From contig JAMXDE010000035.1 of the NCBI GenBank assembly GCA_026770025.1, positions 496,001-560,000 on the forward strand: a stretch of DNA of 64,000 nucleotides, given 5' to 3'. Below are positions 1-10,325 of this stretch, piece by piece. The notes beneath the pieces were generated by a model. It was not told where the DNA came from, searched no databases, and saw only the letters and a program-made list of their open reading frames with translations. The position numbers and the translations under genes were made by a program. Origin of the DNA: Craspedostauros australis. Its lineage: Eukaryota > Bacillariophyta > Bacillariophyceae > Mastogloiales > Achnanthaceae. Positions within the stretch are counted from its first letter, which is position 1. Each line of letters begins with the position of its first letter.

Positions 1-66
1 CCCATTTTGGAGGTTTTCCCCAAACCGACCGCGAAAAAAAAACGGTGGGAAACGCAGGGGCTACAC

Positions 67-104
67 AGGGGCTACACGTACAATTCTACTGGGCCCTGGT
101 ACAA
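67..104. repeat. left arm of piggyBac inverted repeat
   Basis: This arm pairs in inverted orientation with 3698-3735. The outer 10 and inner 10 bases match exactly, and the 18-base spacing between them is the same in both arms, while the middle has diverged. The motif AGGGGCTACA occurs a second time just outside, at 56-65. Confidence 0.45.
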
Positions 105-676
105 AATAATTTTCGGAACCCGTTCAAAACAGGCGCGCAAGCCTCTTCCATCCCCGGTTGGCACTTTGTTTCGTCTGTTGGACTTGTTCGTGGCATCGAT
201 GGAATCGCGAGTCTCTTCCGGTTGCGGTGGTGTGGTGGTTGCCTACTGTGTGTTGTTCGTCGGCCCCTTGTGTGCCGTTGAAGTTGGTGCTCTCGGCTCG
301 TGATTCGAAATTCTTTGTCATGTCGGTTGGTGCCAATCTCCATTCATTTTCTGCGCTCTGGACCGCGTGTGTCGTGTCGGCGACTTCAAACACACCAACA
401 ACTGTATTTGAATCCAATGTTCACATGCAGCAATGAACATGAGGCCGTTCCAAGATGTTGCCACCATCTATCAATGATCGTTGCTGGCGACAATGGTTTC
501 AGAGCAGTGCAACGGATCCATAACAGTCGGCGATCGCTCGATTTGTTGGGGTGTGACGCTATATCACTTCTTGCACATCAACATGCACACAACATTTGAT
601 TGAGACATCAACACTTTCATTGCACACATTCTGATCATCCCCCTCCCAACATCTCCGCAACACGAACAACATCAAC

Positions 677-3337
677 ATGAGGATCACTCTCGGAGCCAAG
701 GTCACTGGCAGATGCGGGCCTCGTCGGTCCAACACACCTCGCAAACAGCGTGACTACATCGTGGGACGCACGATCAAGGTTCTTCCCAAACACAACTGGA
801 TCGTCCACTGGGAATCCTTGGGTGTCGTATGCCAACACAGTTCCCAAACCCTCATTCGCCTGGAAGGCGATGAAAGTCCACTTCCCGACACCAAGGTCGA
901 AGAATACATTCAAACCATCTTTGTCGGAAAAGGAGTTGCGGCGTTGGATGCTTTCACGAAGAGCCACAGATTCCTCCTGCCACCAGAGGCGATCACTGGG
1001 CCGGCGGATGCGCCTGCAGTCAGCCAAGACTTGGGTGTTGGGACGAACTCTCTGTCCAGCAACATTCTCCCGAGCAACGGTCCGGCTGCGACTTCTCTAC
1101 CACTGAACTCTCCTCCCATCAACATTCACCCAACCAACGTTCCGGCCGCGACTTCCCAACCAACAAACTCTTCGCGCACATTCCCAACCAACAAAGTCAG
1201 TATTGACAGCAGATCCGAAGAGCCAGAGGATGATGCATCTATGGATTGCAACATCGACAACAACATCGACAACGACGTGTTGAATTATGCAATTGAGATG
1301 GAGGAACAAACCCTCCACTACGAACCACATCACGCAGAGAAGGCCACACTGATCTCTGCCAACACCTCCATCAGCATGGGATCTCGAGCCGACGTAATGA
1401 CGTGGAAGGTTGTACCAGATGACCACATTGGCAGCCCCAAAGATGGATCTTCACGGGAGTGGGTGGGGGTTGCAAACTTCGACTTCACCAACCTAACTGT
1501 CGCGGGCAGGGGCAGGGACAGCAGGTACCAATGTATCAACATGCTGCATCTCCTACAGCACATGTGGCCTGGCGACTGGAAGGCCCAGGTTGACAAGCTC
1601 AATCAAAGGATCATCACAAGGCAACTTCCCACGAGAATATTGGAGGATCAGATCAACAATCACCTCATATCTCATCACGAGTTTTGGGTGTTCTTTGGAT
1701 TGCTCCTTCTGGGCACTATCGAAGGCACATCCTGCCTGTGGGGCGACAGAGACACTGAAGGATTCAAACAGCCAATGAACGTCACCGACCACATGAAGAA
1801 TTATCGGTTTCGTGCCATCCGAGAATCACTGATTCCACACATCTCCACGGATGCATCCAAGCAATTCTTGGATCCATGGTGGCAAATTCAACCAGGTGTG
1901 GATGCTTTCAACGCAAAGCGGGCGGAGATCATGTGCGCGAGCACACTGAAGGTGATGGATGAATCCATGAGTGCCTTCAAGACACGAACAACCAAGAATG
2001 GGAACCTTCCTCACCTATCCTTCGTCTGCCGCAAACCTGAGCCGCTGGGCGTGGAATTCAAGACCGTCGCCGATGGAGAGACAGGGATCATGCTGTTCTT
2101 GGAGATCCAACGGGGCATGGAGGGCATGGAGGGTGCGGCCTTCCTTGACAGGGTGAAGGGCAAGAACGCCACGTGCACTCTTCGCATGGCAGCAGCAACC
2201 AACGTCTGCACCGATCCTTCCAAATCTCCGAATGATCCGCAGTTCAACCAGGGCAAGAGCATCTTCCTGGGAGACTCGTGGTTCGCGTCTGTGGAGGCCA
2301 CCAAGGCGCTTGAAACAGAGCTGGGTGCGAAGTTCATCGGCATCGTGAAGACGGCTCATCGGTTGTAGCGCAAGGTCTTCCTGGAGACCACAATGAAGGC
2401 GTGGCCATCCGGAAGCCAGCTGCTGATGGAAAGCGAGTGCGGCGGCCACAAGTACTACGCACTGGGGTACAAGTACTGCAAGGCCAAGGCACTCTGTTTC
2501 GTCTTTTCCGCGGGAGCTGGGCATGCAGGCCGCGGGGCGCCGTATTTGTCGAAGTGGATCTCGGACGATGGGCGCCCCATGACGAAGAAAGTGGATCGGC
2601 CGAGTGTCGCTTCGAAGTACTTCGAAAGCTGCAACAAGGTCGACGTCCACAACCAGGCTCGACAGGACATCCTCGGTCTGGAGAGAACTTGGCCCACACG
2701 CGACGGATACTTCAGGCCTGTCACGACTCTCTTTGGGATAACCGTTGTGGATGCATGGAGGGCATACCGATGCCACTTGGCAGGCAAGCATCGACACAAG
2801 AATGTGCCTCTCATAGATTTCGTGAACATGATGGTCAAGGACATGCTCCACAACAACGAAGCCCCTGATCCACCAAGCTCATTTGCCAGGATGAGAAGCG
2901 ACCAGCCATCGGAAGTGCAATGTGGTGGCAATGGTGGCTCCTTGTCTTCGTTGACAACCGACAGTCCGGCCCATGCGACAACACAGGTGGCCCGTGCGAC
3001 GACACAGGTGGCCGAGTGGCCCCGAGCAGACTTGATCGATGGCCACCACTTGGTAAGGCACCCAGATAGAGTCCGGAATGGGAAGATTGACCATACGAAG
3101 CAGGGGATCGCCAGGTTCATGATGAGAGGGAAACGGGGCAGATGCTGTGTGTGCACAAACTCGTCAAGGTACCATTGCCTGAACTGTCGAACGGGGTCTC
3201 CAGGCCAAACTGTTTGGTGCTGCGAAATGAAGGAGTACGACGGAATATTTCGACGATGTTTCGAAATCCATGCAGAGAAACACGCAGGATCAAGGTCGCG
3301 TAGTTCCACACACCCAGACACCATGACAGATAGTTAA
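677..3337 (+). pseudogene. piggyBac-like transposase with one in-frame TAG
   Basis: DDE transposase of the piggyBac family (DDE_Tnp_1_7), which cuts and pastes its element at TTAA sites. Numbered from the ATG at 677, the three catalytic Asp candidates are all present: D428 (VMDESMSAF), D533 (FLGDSWFAS) and D656 (VDVHNQ). A long low-complexity N-terminal region rich in Asn, Pro and Ser precedes the core. The C-terminus is a Cys/His-rich domain (CCVC, CLNC, WCC and further Cys and His, about 3140-3290) like the zinc-binding tail of known piggyBac proteins. The frame is open from 677 to 3337 except for one TAG at 2366-2368, between the second and third catalytic Asp, in a context reading HRL-stop-RKVF. 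Family similarity clearly continues across it. The gene is probably dead but young; stop read-through or a sequencing error are alternatives. The downstream ATG at 2393 would lack two of the three Asp residues. Confidence 0.8.
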
Positions 3338-3697
3338 AGAAAGATGAGTGAAGAAGTCTGTGTCACAACTCTTTCTGTGTTCAATGGATCGTATGCAAAA
3401 GCCAATGCAATGCAGGACAGGAAGTGAAACGCCGCAGGGGGAGGGATGATTGGCAGGAAGAAGTGATGCCACCGGTTTCCAGTGACCCGACCCGACGATA
3501 TTGGATGTGGCAGAACTCAACGAAGAGAAGAGATGTGAACACCAAACTTCGGGGAGGGATGCAACAGATGCAGGACAGATAGCTGGTAAAGTTTGGTGTT
3601 GGTAGGATTGAGTGAATGTTAATCCGGAGCAAAAGAGTGCGGATGTTGGTGGCTTTTTGCAAGTTGTTGCTGTTTCCCTCGTGGCGGCTCCGTAGAG

Positions 3698-3735
3698 TTG
3701 TACCAGGATTCGACTACTTCGACCCTGTAGCCCCT
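3698..3735. repeat. right arm of piggyBac inverted repeat
   Basis: Inverted counterpart of 67-104, located 361 bases after the end of the transposase reading frame. Confidence 0.45.
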
Positions 3736-4003
3736 TGTGGCCCCAAATGGGGGCGACACAAAAAGCGGATAGGCACTACCGTCCGTTGTGTTTGCCACCG
3801 TCGAACATTTTTCAGTGACTTTTCCGTTTTGCATGTGTGAACAGCACTCTCTTTTGTCGACTTCCACGCTCCCCTGTTTTTCCATCTGCGTTCTCAGCGG
3901 CTTGCCATCCGCTGACAAGATCTCTTCAGTTGGAAAATTGCAAAGTGCTTGTCATAAAGTCATCAGCTCTCTCCCTCTCTCTCTACTCTTTTCCATCTCC
4001 AGC

Positions 4004-5218
4004 ATGAGCAACCGGACTTGGAACAGCCTTCCTGAGCGCCTTGCCTGCAAGCATGCCAGGCTTGCGTTCATCAACGCGGCAACCGACCTCATCGACATGC
4101 ATGAGGAAGAGATCGATACCGACATGCTATCCAACCTGTGCCATCAATTCGACCTCGTTGTCGACATGGGTGTGCATGTCCTCAACCTGGACCTGAAGTA
4201 TCTGCTTCCAGCCGAACCTCCACGTGCGCCGATGTCAGCTGAGCTCCGGATTGAGCAGCTGACGGAGATGCAAGCCGTTTCGCATTTCCGATTCCGCAAG
4301 GATGCTTTGCATCGCATCAAGGAGGCACTGTGGCCAAAGTTCCAAGCTGTTTCTGGTGCTACTGACCCAGAAAACGTAACAGTGAGGAACAGGTACTCCA
4401 TTGCCTTCGAGACAGGCATGCTGATCATGCTTTACCGCTTGTCGCATCGCGGAACTCTCATGGACATGGAGGCTGTCTTCGGTGTCCGATTTGGCAAGAT
4501 CTCTGCTGTGGCTCTCACCTTCTACGAGTACTTCTACGAAATTGCACTCCCATACTTGGTCGATATTTCCTTGTTCACTCCTCGTTTCCCTTCATACGCA
4601 GCATACGTCGAACGTGCGACAAATGGACTGGTGAACAACGTTGTCGGGTTCATCGACGGTACCTTGCGCAAGACCTGCCGACCACATCGTTTCCAAGAAT
4701 TTGCGTACTCGGGACACAAACGCTGCCACGGTATCAAATTCCAAGGCATCGCAGCACCCGACGGAATCATGATGCATTACTTCGGTCCCATCTCGGGGAA
4801 CCGCCATGATAGCTTCATGCTCAGCGAGAGCCGAATCCGAGAGGATATGGCAATGCTGATGCCAGTGGATGGGCCGGATCCAGTCTATCGGATCTATGGG
4901 GATCCTGCCTACAGCAACACGCTGTATGTTTTCGGTGCATACAAGGATACCATTCCTGGGTCCACAGAGGCCCTCTGCAACAGGGACATGTCCTCTGTGC
5001 GCATTTGTGTCGAATGGGCATTCAAGGAGATCGTCAAGCTCTTTCCTCTCCTTGATGTGAGGAAGGTCATGCGCATTTATGGCGTGCCTCTCACCCACAT
5101 ACACTACGTTGCTGCATTCTTGACCAACATTCATTGCACTCTCTATGGCAACCAGCAGTCTGCTCGATTTGATGGGCCCCGCATGACATTTGAGGAGTAC
5201 ATTGCACTGGTGCCATAA
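4004..5218 (+). CDS. PIF/Harbinger-type DDE transposase
   Basis: A 404-residue protein from the ATG at 4004, which follows a pyrimidine-rich stretch; an in-frame ATG at 3788 is possible but adds residues with no family resemblance. The DDE_4 catalytic set is complete: D218 in FIDGT, D300 in YGDPAYS and E337 in VEWAFKE. Between the Asp residues lie the conserved blocks for the substrate-binding fold (YSGHKRCHGIKFQ, GPISGNRHDSFML). The N-terminal 200 residues are helical and include a likely helix-turn-helix region (RGTLMDMEAVFGVRFGKIS). The enzyme would cut and rejoin the element ends in the nucleus. The frame is fully open, so the gene looks intact. Its partner is the Myb-like gene downstream on the other strand. 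Confidence 0.85.
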   Translation: MSNRTWNSLPERLACKHARLAFINAATDLIDMHEEEIDTDMLSNLCHQFDLVVDMGVHVLNLDLKYLLPAEPPRAPMSAELRIEQLTEMQAVSHFRFRKDALHRIKEALWPKFQAVSGATDPENVTVRNRYSIAFETGMLIMLYRLSHRGTLMDMEAVFGVRFGKISAVALTFYEYFYEIALPYLVDISLFTPRFPSYAAYVERATNGLVNNVVGFIDGTLRKTCRPHRFQEFAYSGHKRCHGIKFQGIAAPDGIMMHYFGPISGNRHDSFMLSESRIREDMAMLMPVDGPDPVYRIYGDPAYSNTLYVFGAYKDTIPGSTEALCNRDMSSVRICVEWAFKEIVKLFPLLDVRKVMRIYGVPLTHIHYVAAFLTNIHCTLYGNQQSARFDGPRMTFEEYIALVP

Positions 5219-5638
5219 CTGTGAATACGGTAACCTAAATAGCAACACAGAGTGAACATGTGATCAAATCCTTGTACACGATTGCTCCAGTTACACTTTC
5301 CGACAATTTGTGATTGGAGCATGCCATTATTTGATCAGTGAATTGGAGAATTCGTGTAAGCTACGATTCTGTTGAATTGATACAATTGTGTTGTATGCTA
5401 TGATTGTGTTTACAGTTATGACTACGTCTACGCTTGTTGCTGTCACTCCAATCTATCTATGCTCTTGCTCTGTTTTTGCTGAGGCTGACGCTCATGTTGT
5501 GACCCAGAGAGGTGGAGAATAGATGGCAGAATGCACAATTCGATCAAGCTGTAGTTCACCATGGACCGATATTCCACATCGCTTGACATGTATGTACTTA
5601 CCTTGTGTTCTTGGATCAACTGATGCATTCTGATTCCA
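5219..5638. other. spacer between convergent Harbinger genes
   Basis: An AT-richer stretch of 420 bases between the stop of the transposase (+) and the stop of the Myb-like gene (-). It presumably holds both 3' ends. I see no further gene or repeat in it. Confidence 0.5.
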
Positions 5639-6891
5639 TCATTCTGTGGAGTGGTCACGACGTTCAGTTTTGTCCTGGAGGAATCTTGCCAGCATTTGCA
5701 TCATGGATTCGATGCTTGTGTTGAGCGCGGCCTGTCGATGGGAGCGCTCCTGTTCGAAGAGGCGAGACTCGGCCAACCGATGATCCTCGAGGCGACGCGA
5801 TTCCGCCATCTGATACTGTTGATGAAGACGAAGCTGCCGCCTTTCTTCTGCCTCCACGGCTGCTCTTGCCTCCTGTCGCTCCTCTGCAGCTCGCTGCAAA
5901 CGAATGAGTTCAGAAATGCTGCTGCTGATATCTGGGGCTGCACCATTGGTAGTTGCGGCCGTGGGTGAAGGATTGTCCATGCGTGCAAGGAGGGCTGCAC
6001 GTGACTCCATCAGCTTCTCAACCAATGCTGTGGTTTGCTTTGTTGCATCCCACACATCTTGTTGCTTCTGCTTCTTGTAGGCCGTCCCACTGCAGCCTGC
6101 TTCTGGTCTTTGTCAGCTGGAGGCTGGCGCGGTGTTGCTTTCTTTCGGCGGTTGAGCATAGCAAGCTGCATTTCCTCAGCTGCTTCTTCTCCCAGCTTGG
6201 CACGAGCCGCTGCCTTCTTCTTGTTGAGCTTCAAGGAGCTGTGGTGCTCCTGCAACACTGAAAGCTTCTTCAAATGAGGAGTGCATGGCTCATTGTCTTG
6301 CCCACTGCGATGTGGGGCAAACTTGTTGAACTTGACCACCATCTGCATCAGAGAGTCGAAGCGGTACTGGTATCTGTTCATCTTGGGCTTGGAGTTGCTT
6401 GCTTCCACTGGAAAGGGCTTGAACAAATCTGGGTAAGTCTTCTCCAGGTGCTTCGCAACAGCCTCCCAGGATTCACTGACACGCTTCTCCCATGGCTTTG
6501 GCTCCAATGACATGATGTGGTCGATGAGGATGACATCGGCCACCTTGGGGTCTTGGAACCAGGGGTAGCGACCATCTTTGGTGATGTAGATGAGACGAGG
6601 ATTGCGTTGAACCTTGACAGTCCTGGTGTTGTTGCTGGGAGTGACAATGCGGCAAGGAGCAGAGATGGCCTCTGGAGATGATGGTGCAACGGTTGCTCCA
6701 TGAGAGTTGGTTGGGGCAGGTTTGAGGAAGGCCGTAGCGGCGATGTTGGATACGTCTTGCACAGCAGCAGCACCATTGCCGCATCGAATGGGAGGGGACG
6801 ATGGAGGCTGGTTTACAATGTCCACATTCTCATCTTTGTCACAAGAGGTGGACGTTGGAATCGATGAAGAAGAGGTTGGAATCTTGACCAT
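5639..6891 (-). CDS. Harbinger-associated Myb/SANT-like protein, in two overlapping frames
   Basis: The first block (6891 down to 6010) has a Myb/SANT-like region with spaced Trp and aromatic residues (YPWFQDPK, LEPKPWEKRVSESW, MNRYQYRFDSLM). The second block (about 6112 down to 5639) lies in another frame and codes for a Glu/Arg/Gln-rich coiled coil (from KKQKQQDVWDATKQ to LARFLQDKTERRDHS). The two open frames overlap at 6010-6112. The coiled coil looks like the natural C-terminus of the protein, so either a short intron or a frameshift joins them; I cannot tell which. In this transposon family the Myb-like protein binds DNA and recruits the transposase. I chose the ATG at 6891 (MVKIPTS); an upstream in-frame ATG at 7131 would add 80 residues encoded largely by a 72-bp tandem duplication. 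Confidence 0.6.
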
Positions 6892-6983
6892 GGTGAAGTT
6901 TCGCGACGGGATGAGTTGGAGTATGTGTGAAATTGAATCATAGAAACAAATCGGGTTGGCATGGAGCAATGCAGTGAATGATT

Positions 6984-7127
6984 GCATTTGATGCAATGGA
7001 GAAGGAGTTGTCATGCTGTCAGGGAAAGACGATGAAACGGATGTGTTGGATAGTTGCATTTGATGCGACTGAGAAGGAGTAGTCGTGTTGGAAGCAAAGG
7101 ACGATGCAACGGATGCGTTGGAACATG
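6984..7127. repeat. two-copy tandem repeat, 72-bp period
   Basis: Two units begin GCATTTGATGC at 6984 and 7056 and continue in parallel with scattered differences. On the minus strand each unit would encode a 24-residue Ser/Thr-rich segment. They lie in the leader of the Myb-like gene. Confidence 0.7.
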
Positions 7128-7613
7128 GCATGCGATTCAGTGACCAATGCAGTGGGTGGCGGAAGAGGCAAAGAACCGGAAGTATGGCGCAACACCGTGC
7201 ACATGGTCACGATGCGTTGAGAAAAGGAGTATTCCTGTGTTGCGTGGAGATTCGCGCATGTGTTAAGCAGGCAACGGGCACAGCTTCACACGATAGAGAA
7301 AAAAACACACGTTCCAGATATCTCCGCCAACAAAAGAGAAACGAGGAGGTTGTCACGAGGAAACTTACTTCTGGACAGAAGAACACACTCTACAACGAAA
7401 GAAGCATGTGATTGGTCAGTTACGAAATATCTAAACTTGAAAGACCTTTTCGCAGGACTCGACGAAATCGGGAAGAATTGATTGTCCCGGTTTCGAGAGC
7501 CCATTTGAAACCGGATTCCGATTTCGTTTTTTGGGGCGACCCCACAAGAAATGTCTCTATCTGGTTATGATTCCTCCGCGGGACTCCGAAATCGGGCTGC
7601 GAGAATTCTCTAT

Positions 7614-8716
7614 TAGAGGCCTATCGCATTTCACATTCACACCCCTGTGCTCATGTCACATGTGGCACTCACGTTCGGATTTCACATTGGTACTCGTGAC
7701 TAGTTCGTGATCTACTCAGAAAGACGACCAACATGACTGAATCGGCTTCTCTTCTGTAGAATAGAGCTCTAGTTTAGACTGCTCTGATATGAATGCTCCT
7801 TGCATGTTATCGCATCACTTGTTGAGACCAAAGGTTGATAGGATCATTAATGGGTGTGCTCTGAGTTGCACGCAACGCACATCCCTCTTTCTTCTCTTAG
7901 GAGCTTCGTGTTCTGAGAGTTTCGCTGCCATCTCTTCTGTCTCAACTTTGCCACTAACAGAGGTCCGGAAACATATGCGCAAGCACTTTGTCCCTGCTGA
8001 TTCATAGCTTGTTCAAGGCTCTGTTGCCAATATCGATGACAGAGACCTCTTGATCACTGTATCATGGAGATGGATCAGCAGTTTGTTGTCCAATAGAAGG
8101 TCTCCACGCAGTCTACACAGAACTATTGCGATTGCGCGTTGGGTTGGTTGGAGACCAACAACGACTTCCGATATGGCAGTCAGGATCTCCAAAAGATGCA
8201 AAATGCGCGTTGGTCGAAGTCCCTGGTCGTATCTGACTACACTAGTCCTCAGAGCATCAGGAACACGCCGTGGATGTTGTATCGGGTGAACTAGGATATG
8301 AGCAAAGATTCCTCAGCTGGATCATGAAGGGGTCCTTTTATATTTGCGCGTAGATATCATATGTGAAGCTTACAGGCATATTCGACATCTTAATCGCTCT
8401 CTATCGCTCCATGCACCTCTCATTCGGAATGCTAGTTTCATCATCACTAGCATCTCAAAAAAATATCATTGTTACGACAAGGACGACTCAACATTTCTGC
8501 AAATGAAGAGAAATGATTGGCCATTCGTTTCGTTCCAACACGTGGAAGGTTGGATTGCCGGGACTGCAATGTGAAACTCAATTGTGTTTTTGGCTCCTAA
8601 AACGCAATCGAGTTTCACTTTCCGAGGGGGAAGTTCGCATGTTGCCCCTCTAAAAATATCATTATCAGGTTATTTTGTACCGTGGGACTCCCAATGTGAA
8701 ATGCGATAGGCCTCTA
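7614..8716. mobile_element. non-autonomous element with perfect 24-bp terminal inverted repeats
   Basis: Positions 7614-7637 and 8693-8716 are exact reverse complements over 24 bases (TAGAGGCCTATCGC...). The outermost TA at each end could be a TA target duplication, which would suit a Tc1/mariner-like origin with the repeat proper starting GAGGCC. The interior of about 1.05 kb holds no convincing coding sequence. Near the right end, GGGACT followed by CAATGTGAAA recurs at about 8560 and 8684, and a 20-bp hairpin lies at 8571-8618, so the right end may be compound. No transposase is present, so the family is not certain. Confidence 0.55.
8571..8618. repeat. hairpin, 20-bp stem and 8-base loop
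   Basis: Bases 8571-8590 pair with 8599-8618 at 18 of 20 positions around the loop TGGCTCCT. The stem contains GTGAAACTC, which echoes the GTGAAATGC of the terminal repeat at 8693-8716. Confidence 0.65.
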
Positions 8717-8945
8717 TTGTGTTGACACAGCATGGATCTTGATGGGCTGGCTTTACTGGAGAGAGGAGAGTTATGATCTCCTCAATTCAAATTCCAAAAT
8801 AATAGAAGACACCTTGAAATCATTTTGAAAGCACTCCGTGTTCTCTCCCACTCTATTAATCACATAACTGCTTTGTGCAAACACCAAAACCTATGTCACA
8901 AATGCTCTTCCTTTCATGCTGTCCCGATTCTTCTGTTGCGGTCTC

Positions 8946-10325
8946 TCATGCGCGATCCGTGGTGCTGCTGTTGTCGCTGTTGCTGTTGTCGCTGCTGCTC
9001 TCACCCCAGCTGCCCCGGCTTGTCGTTCTCACATTCGACGTGGCTTGCGATATCCGCCGTTTCGATTTGTCCTTGGATGGTTCCGGATCCTCCTGCAATG
9101 CCATGCGTGATTCCTTGGAGCATGACCGTGGGTTCTCAGAGAATGTTGTCGCCACCAAGGTTTCGTAGTTGAATATCGCGGACACCACAGCGCGCGCGTA
9201 CGTCAAGTGTGGGTACTTACGACGCAGCAGCGCGATGCGAGGCCGCAAGAAGACGAGGACGTTACCGAATCCCTGAAGCGGCCATGTGAGGACGTACAGA
9301 AGCGTCGCCCAGAAGGGCACCTTGTATCCCAGCATGAAGAGATTGACTGGAATAAAACTGGGGGCGTGGGTCAGCATGAAAATGCCGACGTACCAGTAGG
9401 CCTGCGTGGCAACTTCCTGGACGCGATCGACGACGCCGCTAGCTGTGGATTGGTCCGCTGGAGTTTGCTGCTGCTCAGCAGCCGCCGCTTGCGCTTGATG
9501 GTCATTGCCGTCTGTTGTGGATGGTGCCATAGCAGATTTAGACCTGATGATGGATCCGTCCATCCCCAGTCGTCGCCCGCTGGCCAATCGCTGCTGCATG
9601 GAGGCGTCTTTGGCGGCCTTTGATTTGATTCGTTTTTGCCGTTCCTGTTGCTGCTGTTCATGAGCCACTTTGACGACAGCTGTGACCTCCTTGTTAATCT
9701 TCCACATGTAGAATGTGATGAGGGAGACGATGACGATGCATGGCGCACCGACAGAAGCCCAAGCAAGGATAAATGCGCTCTCGCCTCTTTCGCATTCCAC
9801 ATCCTCCTCCGTCAAACAGTTGGGCGGCGATGGAGCAAACCAGCAGCCGATGCTGCCGAAATTCATCGTCCCCATCGCCACGCTCACCAGACCAGAGATG
9901 CACGGGAACCCCATCGCAAGGATATGCCAGAAGTGCTCCCACCCATCGTTGTAGTACGACTCGTCGTTGTAGCCATGGCACACGGACTTGTAGAAGAAAT
10001 GTGCCAGCGCGCCGTTGTAGAACATGCTGATGAGAGAGCTCTGATAGAGGAAGCCCTGGATGCCGCAAGTGGTGTCGTTGCCCATGGCGCCCCACAGATT
10101 GGGTGTGTCGGACGGTGCCGGCAGATTCCATGCCATGTACACCAAGGAGCTGACGATATCGCCGATGCTGAGCGTGAAGAGGAATCGGTACTTGATCTGG
10201 ACGAATTTACCGTTCCAGTCGCAGATGATGAGCCCGAGGATGACGGCGGATCCGCAGAGCGAGACGAGGCCGGTGGTGCTGGCTGCCACCTGCAACGCGG
10301 CGTGCTCGAATGTGCTGTAGTCCAT
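8946..10325 (-). CDS. cAMP-receptor-like seven-transmembrane receptor
   Basis: A 459-residue membrane protein. Seven hydrophobic segments fall at about 12-36, 46-66, 88-111, 131-152, 184-208, 307-331 and 338-361, with a short outer N-terminus and a Ser-rich inner tail. Cys87 and Cys161 are placed for the conserved extracellular disulphide. The last helix carries WPLQGFGNVLVF, close to the proline-plus-QGF signature of the Dictyostelium cAMP-receptor (Dicty_CAR) and secretin-like families. The third inner loop is unusually long (about 210-305), Gln-rich and highly charged; this loop and the tail would contact G proteins and regulators. The ligand cannot be inferred. The gene is a single open frame starting at the ATG at 10325. 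Confidence in the class is high, in the exact family moderate. Confidence 0.8.
   Translation of the reverse strand: MDYSTFEHAALQVAASTTGLVSLCGSAVILGLIICDWNGKFVQIKYRFLFTLSIGDIVSSLVYMAWNLPAPSDTPNLWGAMGNDTTCGIQGFLYQSSLISMFYNGALAHFFYKSVCHGYNDESYYNDGWEHFWHILAMGFPCISGLVSVAMGTMNFGSIGCWFAPSPPNCLTEEDVECERGESAFILAWASVGAPCIVIVSLITFYMWKINKEVTAVVKVAHEQQQQERQKRIKSKAAKDASMQQRLASGRRLGMDGSIIRSKSAMAPSTTDGNDHQAQAAAAEQQQTPADQSTASGVVDRVQEVATQAYWYVGIFMLTHAPSFIPVNLFMLGYKVPFWATLLYVLTWPLQGFGNVLVFLRPRIALLRRKYPHLTYARAVVSAIFNYETLVATTFSENPRSCSKESRMALQEDPEPSKDKSKRRISQATSNVRTTSRGSWGESSSDNSNSDNSSTTDRA

Larger units (their letters stand above)
1..3756 (+). mobile_element. piggyBac-type DNA transposon, left end possibly cut by window edge
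   Basis: The block is built around a piggyBac-like transposase (677-3337). Outside the gene, 67-104 and 3698-3735 form a 38-bp inverted repeat with identical 10-base outer and inner ends (AGGGGCTACA and CCTGGTACAA). A shorter match, CCCATTT at 1-7, recurs inverted at 3745-3751. I take these as terminal or subterminal repeats. No TTAA target duplication is visible: the left one would lie outside the window and none is obvious on the right, so both borders are approximate. Positions 105-676 and 3338-3697 are non-coding flanks of the element. Confidence 0.5.
4004..7131. mobile_element. PIF/Harbinger-type DNA transposon, core
   Basis: Two genes point tail to tail: a DDE_4-type transposase on + (4004-5218) and a Myb/SANT-like protein on - (5639-6891, upstream in-frame extension to 7131). 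This pairing is the hallmark of PIF/Harbinger elements, in which both proteins are needed for transposition. I could not define terminal inverted repeats or the 3-bp target duplication, so the coordinates mark only the coding core. The element lies directly after the right repeat of the piggyBac element. Confidence 0.7.

Noticed and set aside
3741-3760. Possible terminal repeat shared by the piggyBac right end and 7530-7550 (CTTGTGG and GGGGCGAC words)
   Set aside because: Only short words match and their order is inconsistent, so I could not support a Harbinger terminal repeat from it.
7789-8289. Decayed coding sequence inside the 7614-8716 element
   Set aside because: Frames on both strands are interrupted often and no domain similarity is recognisable.
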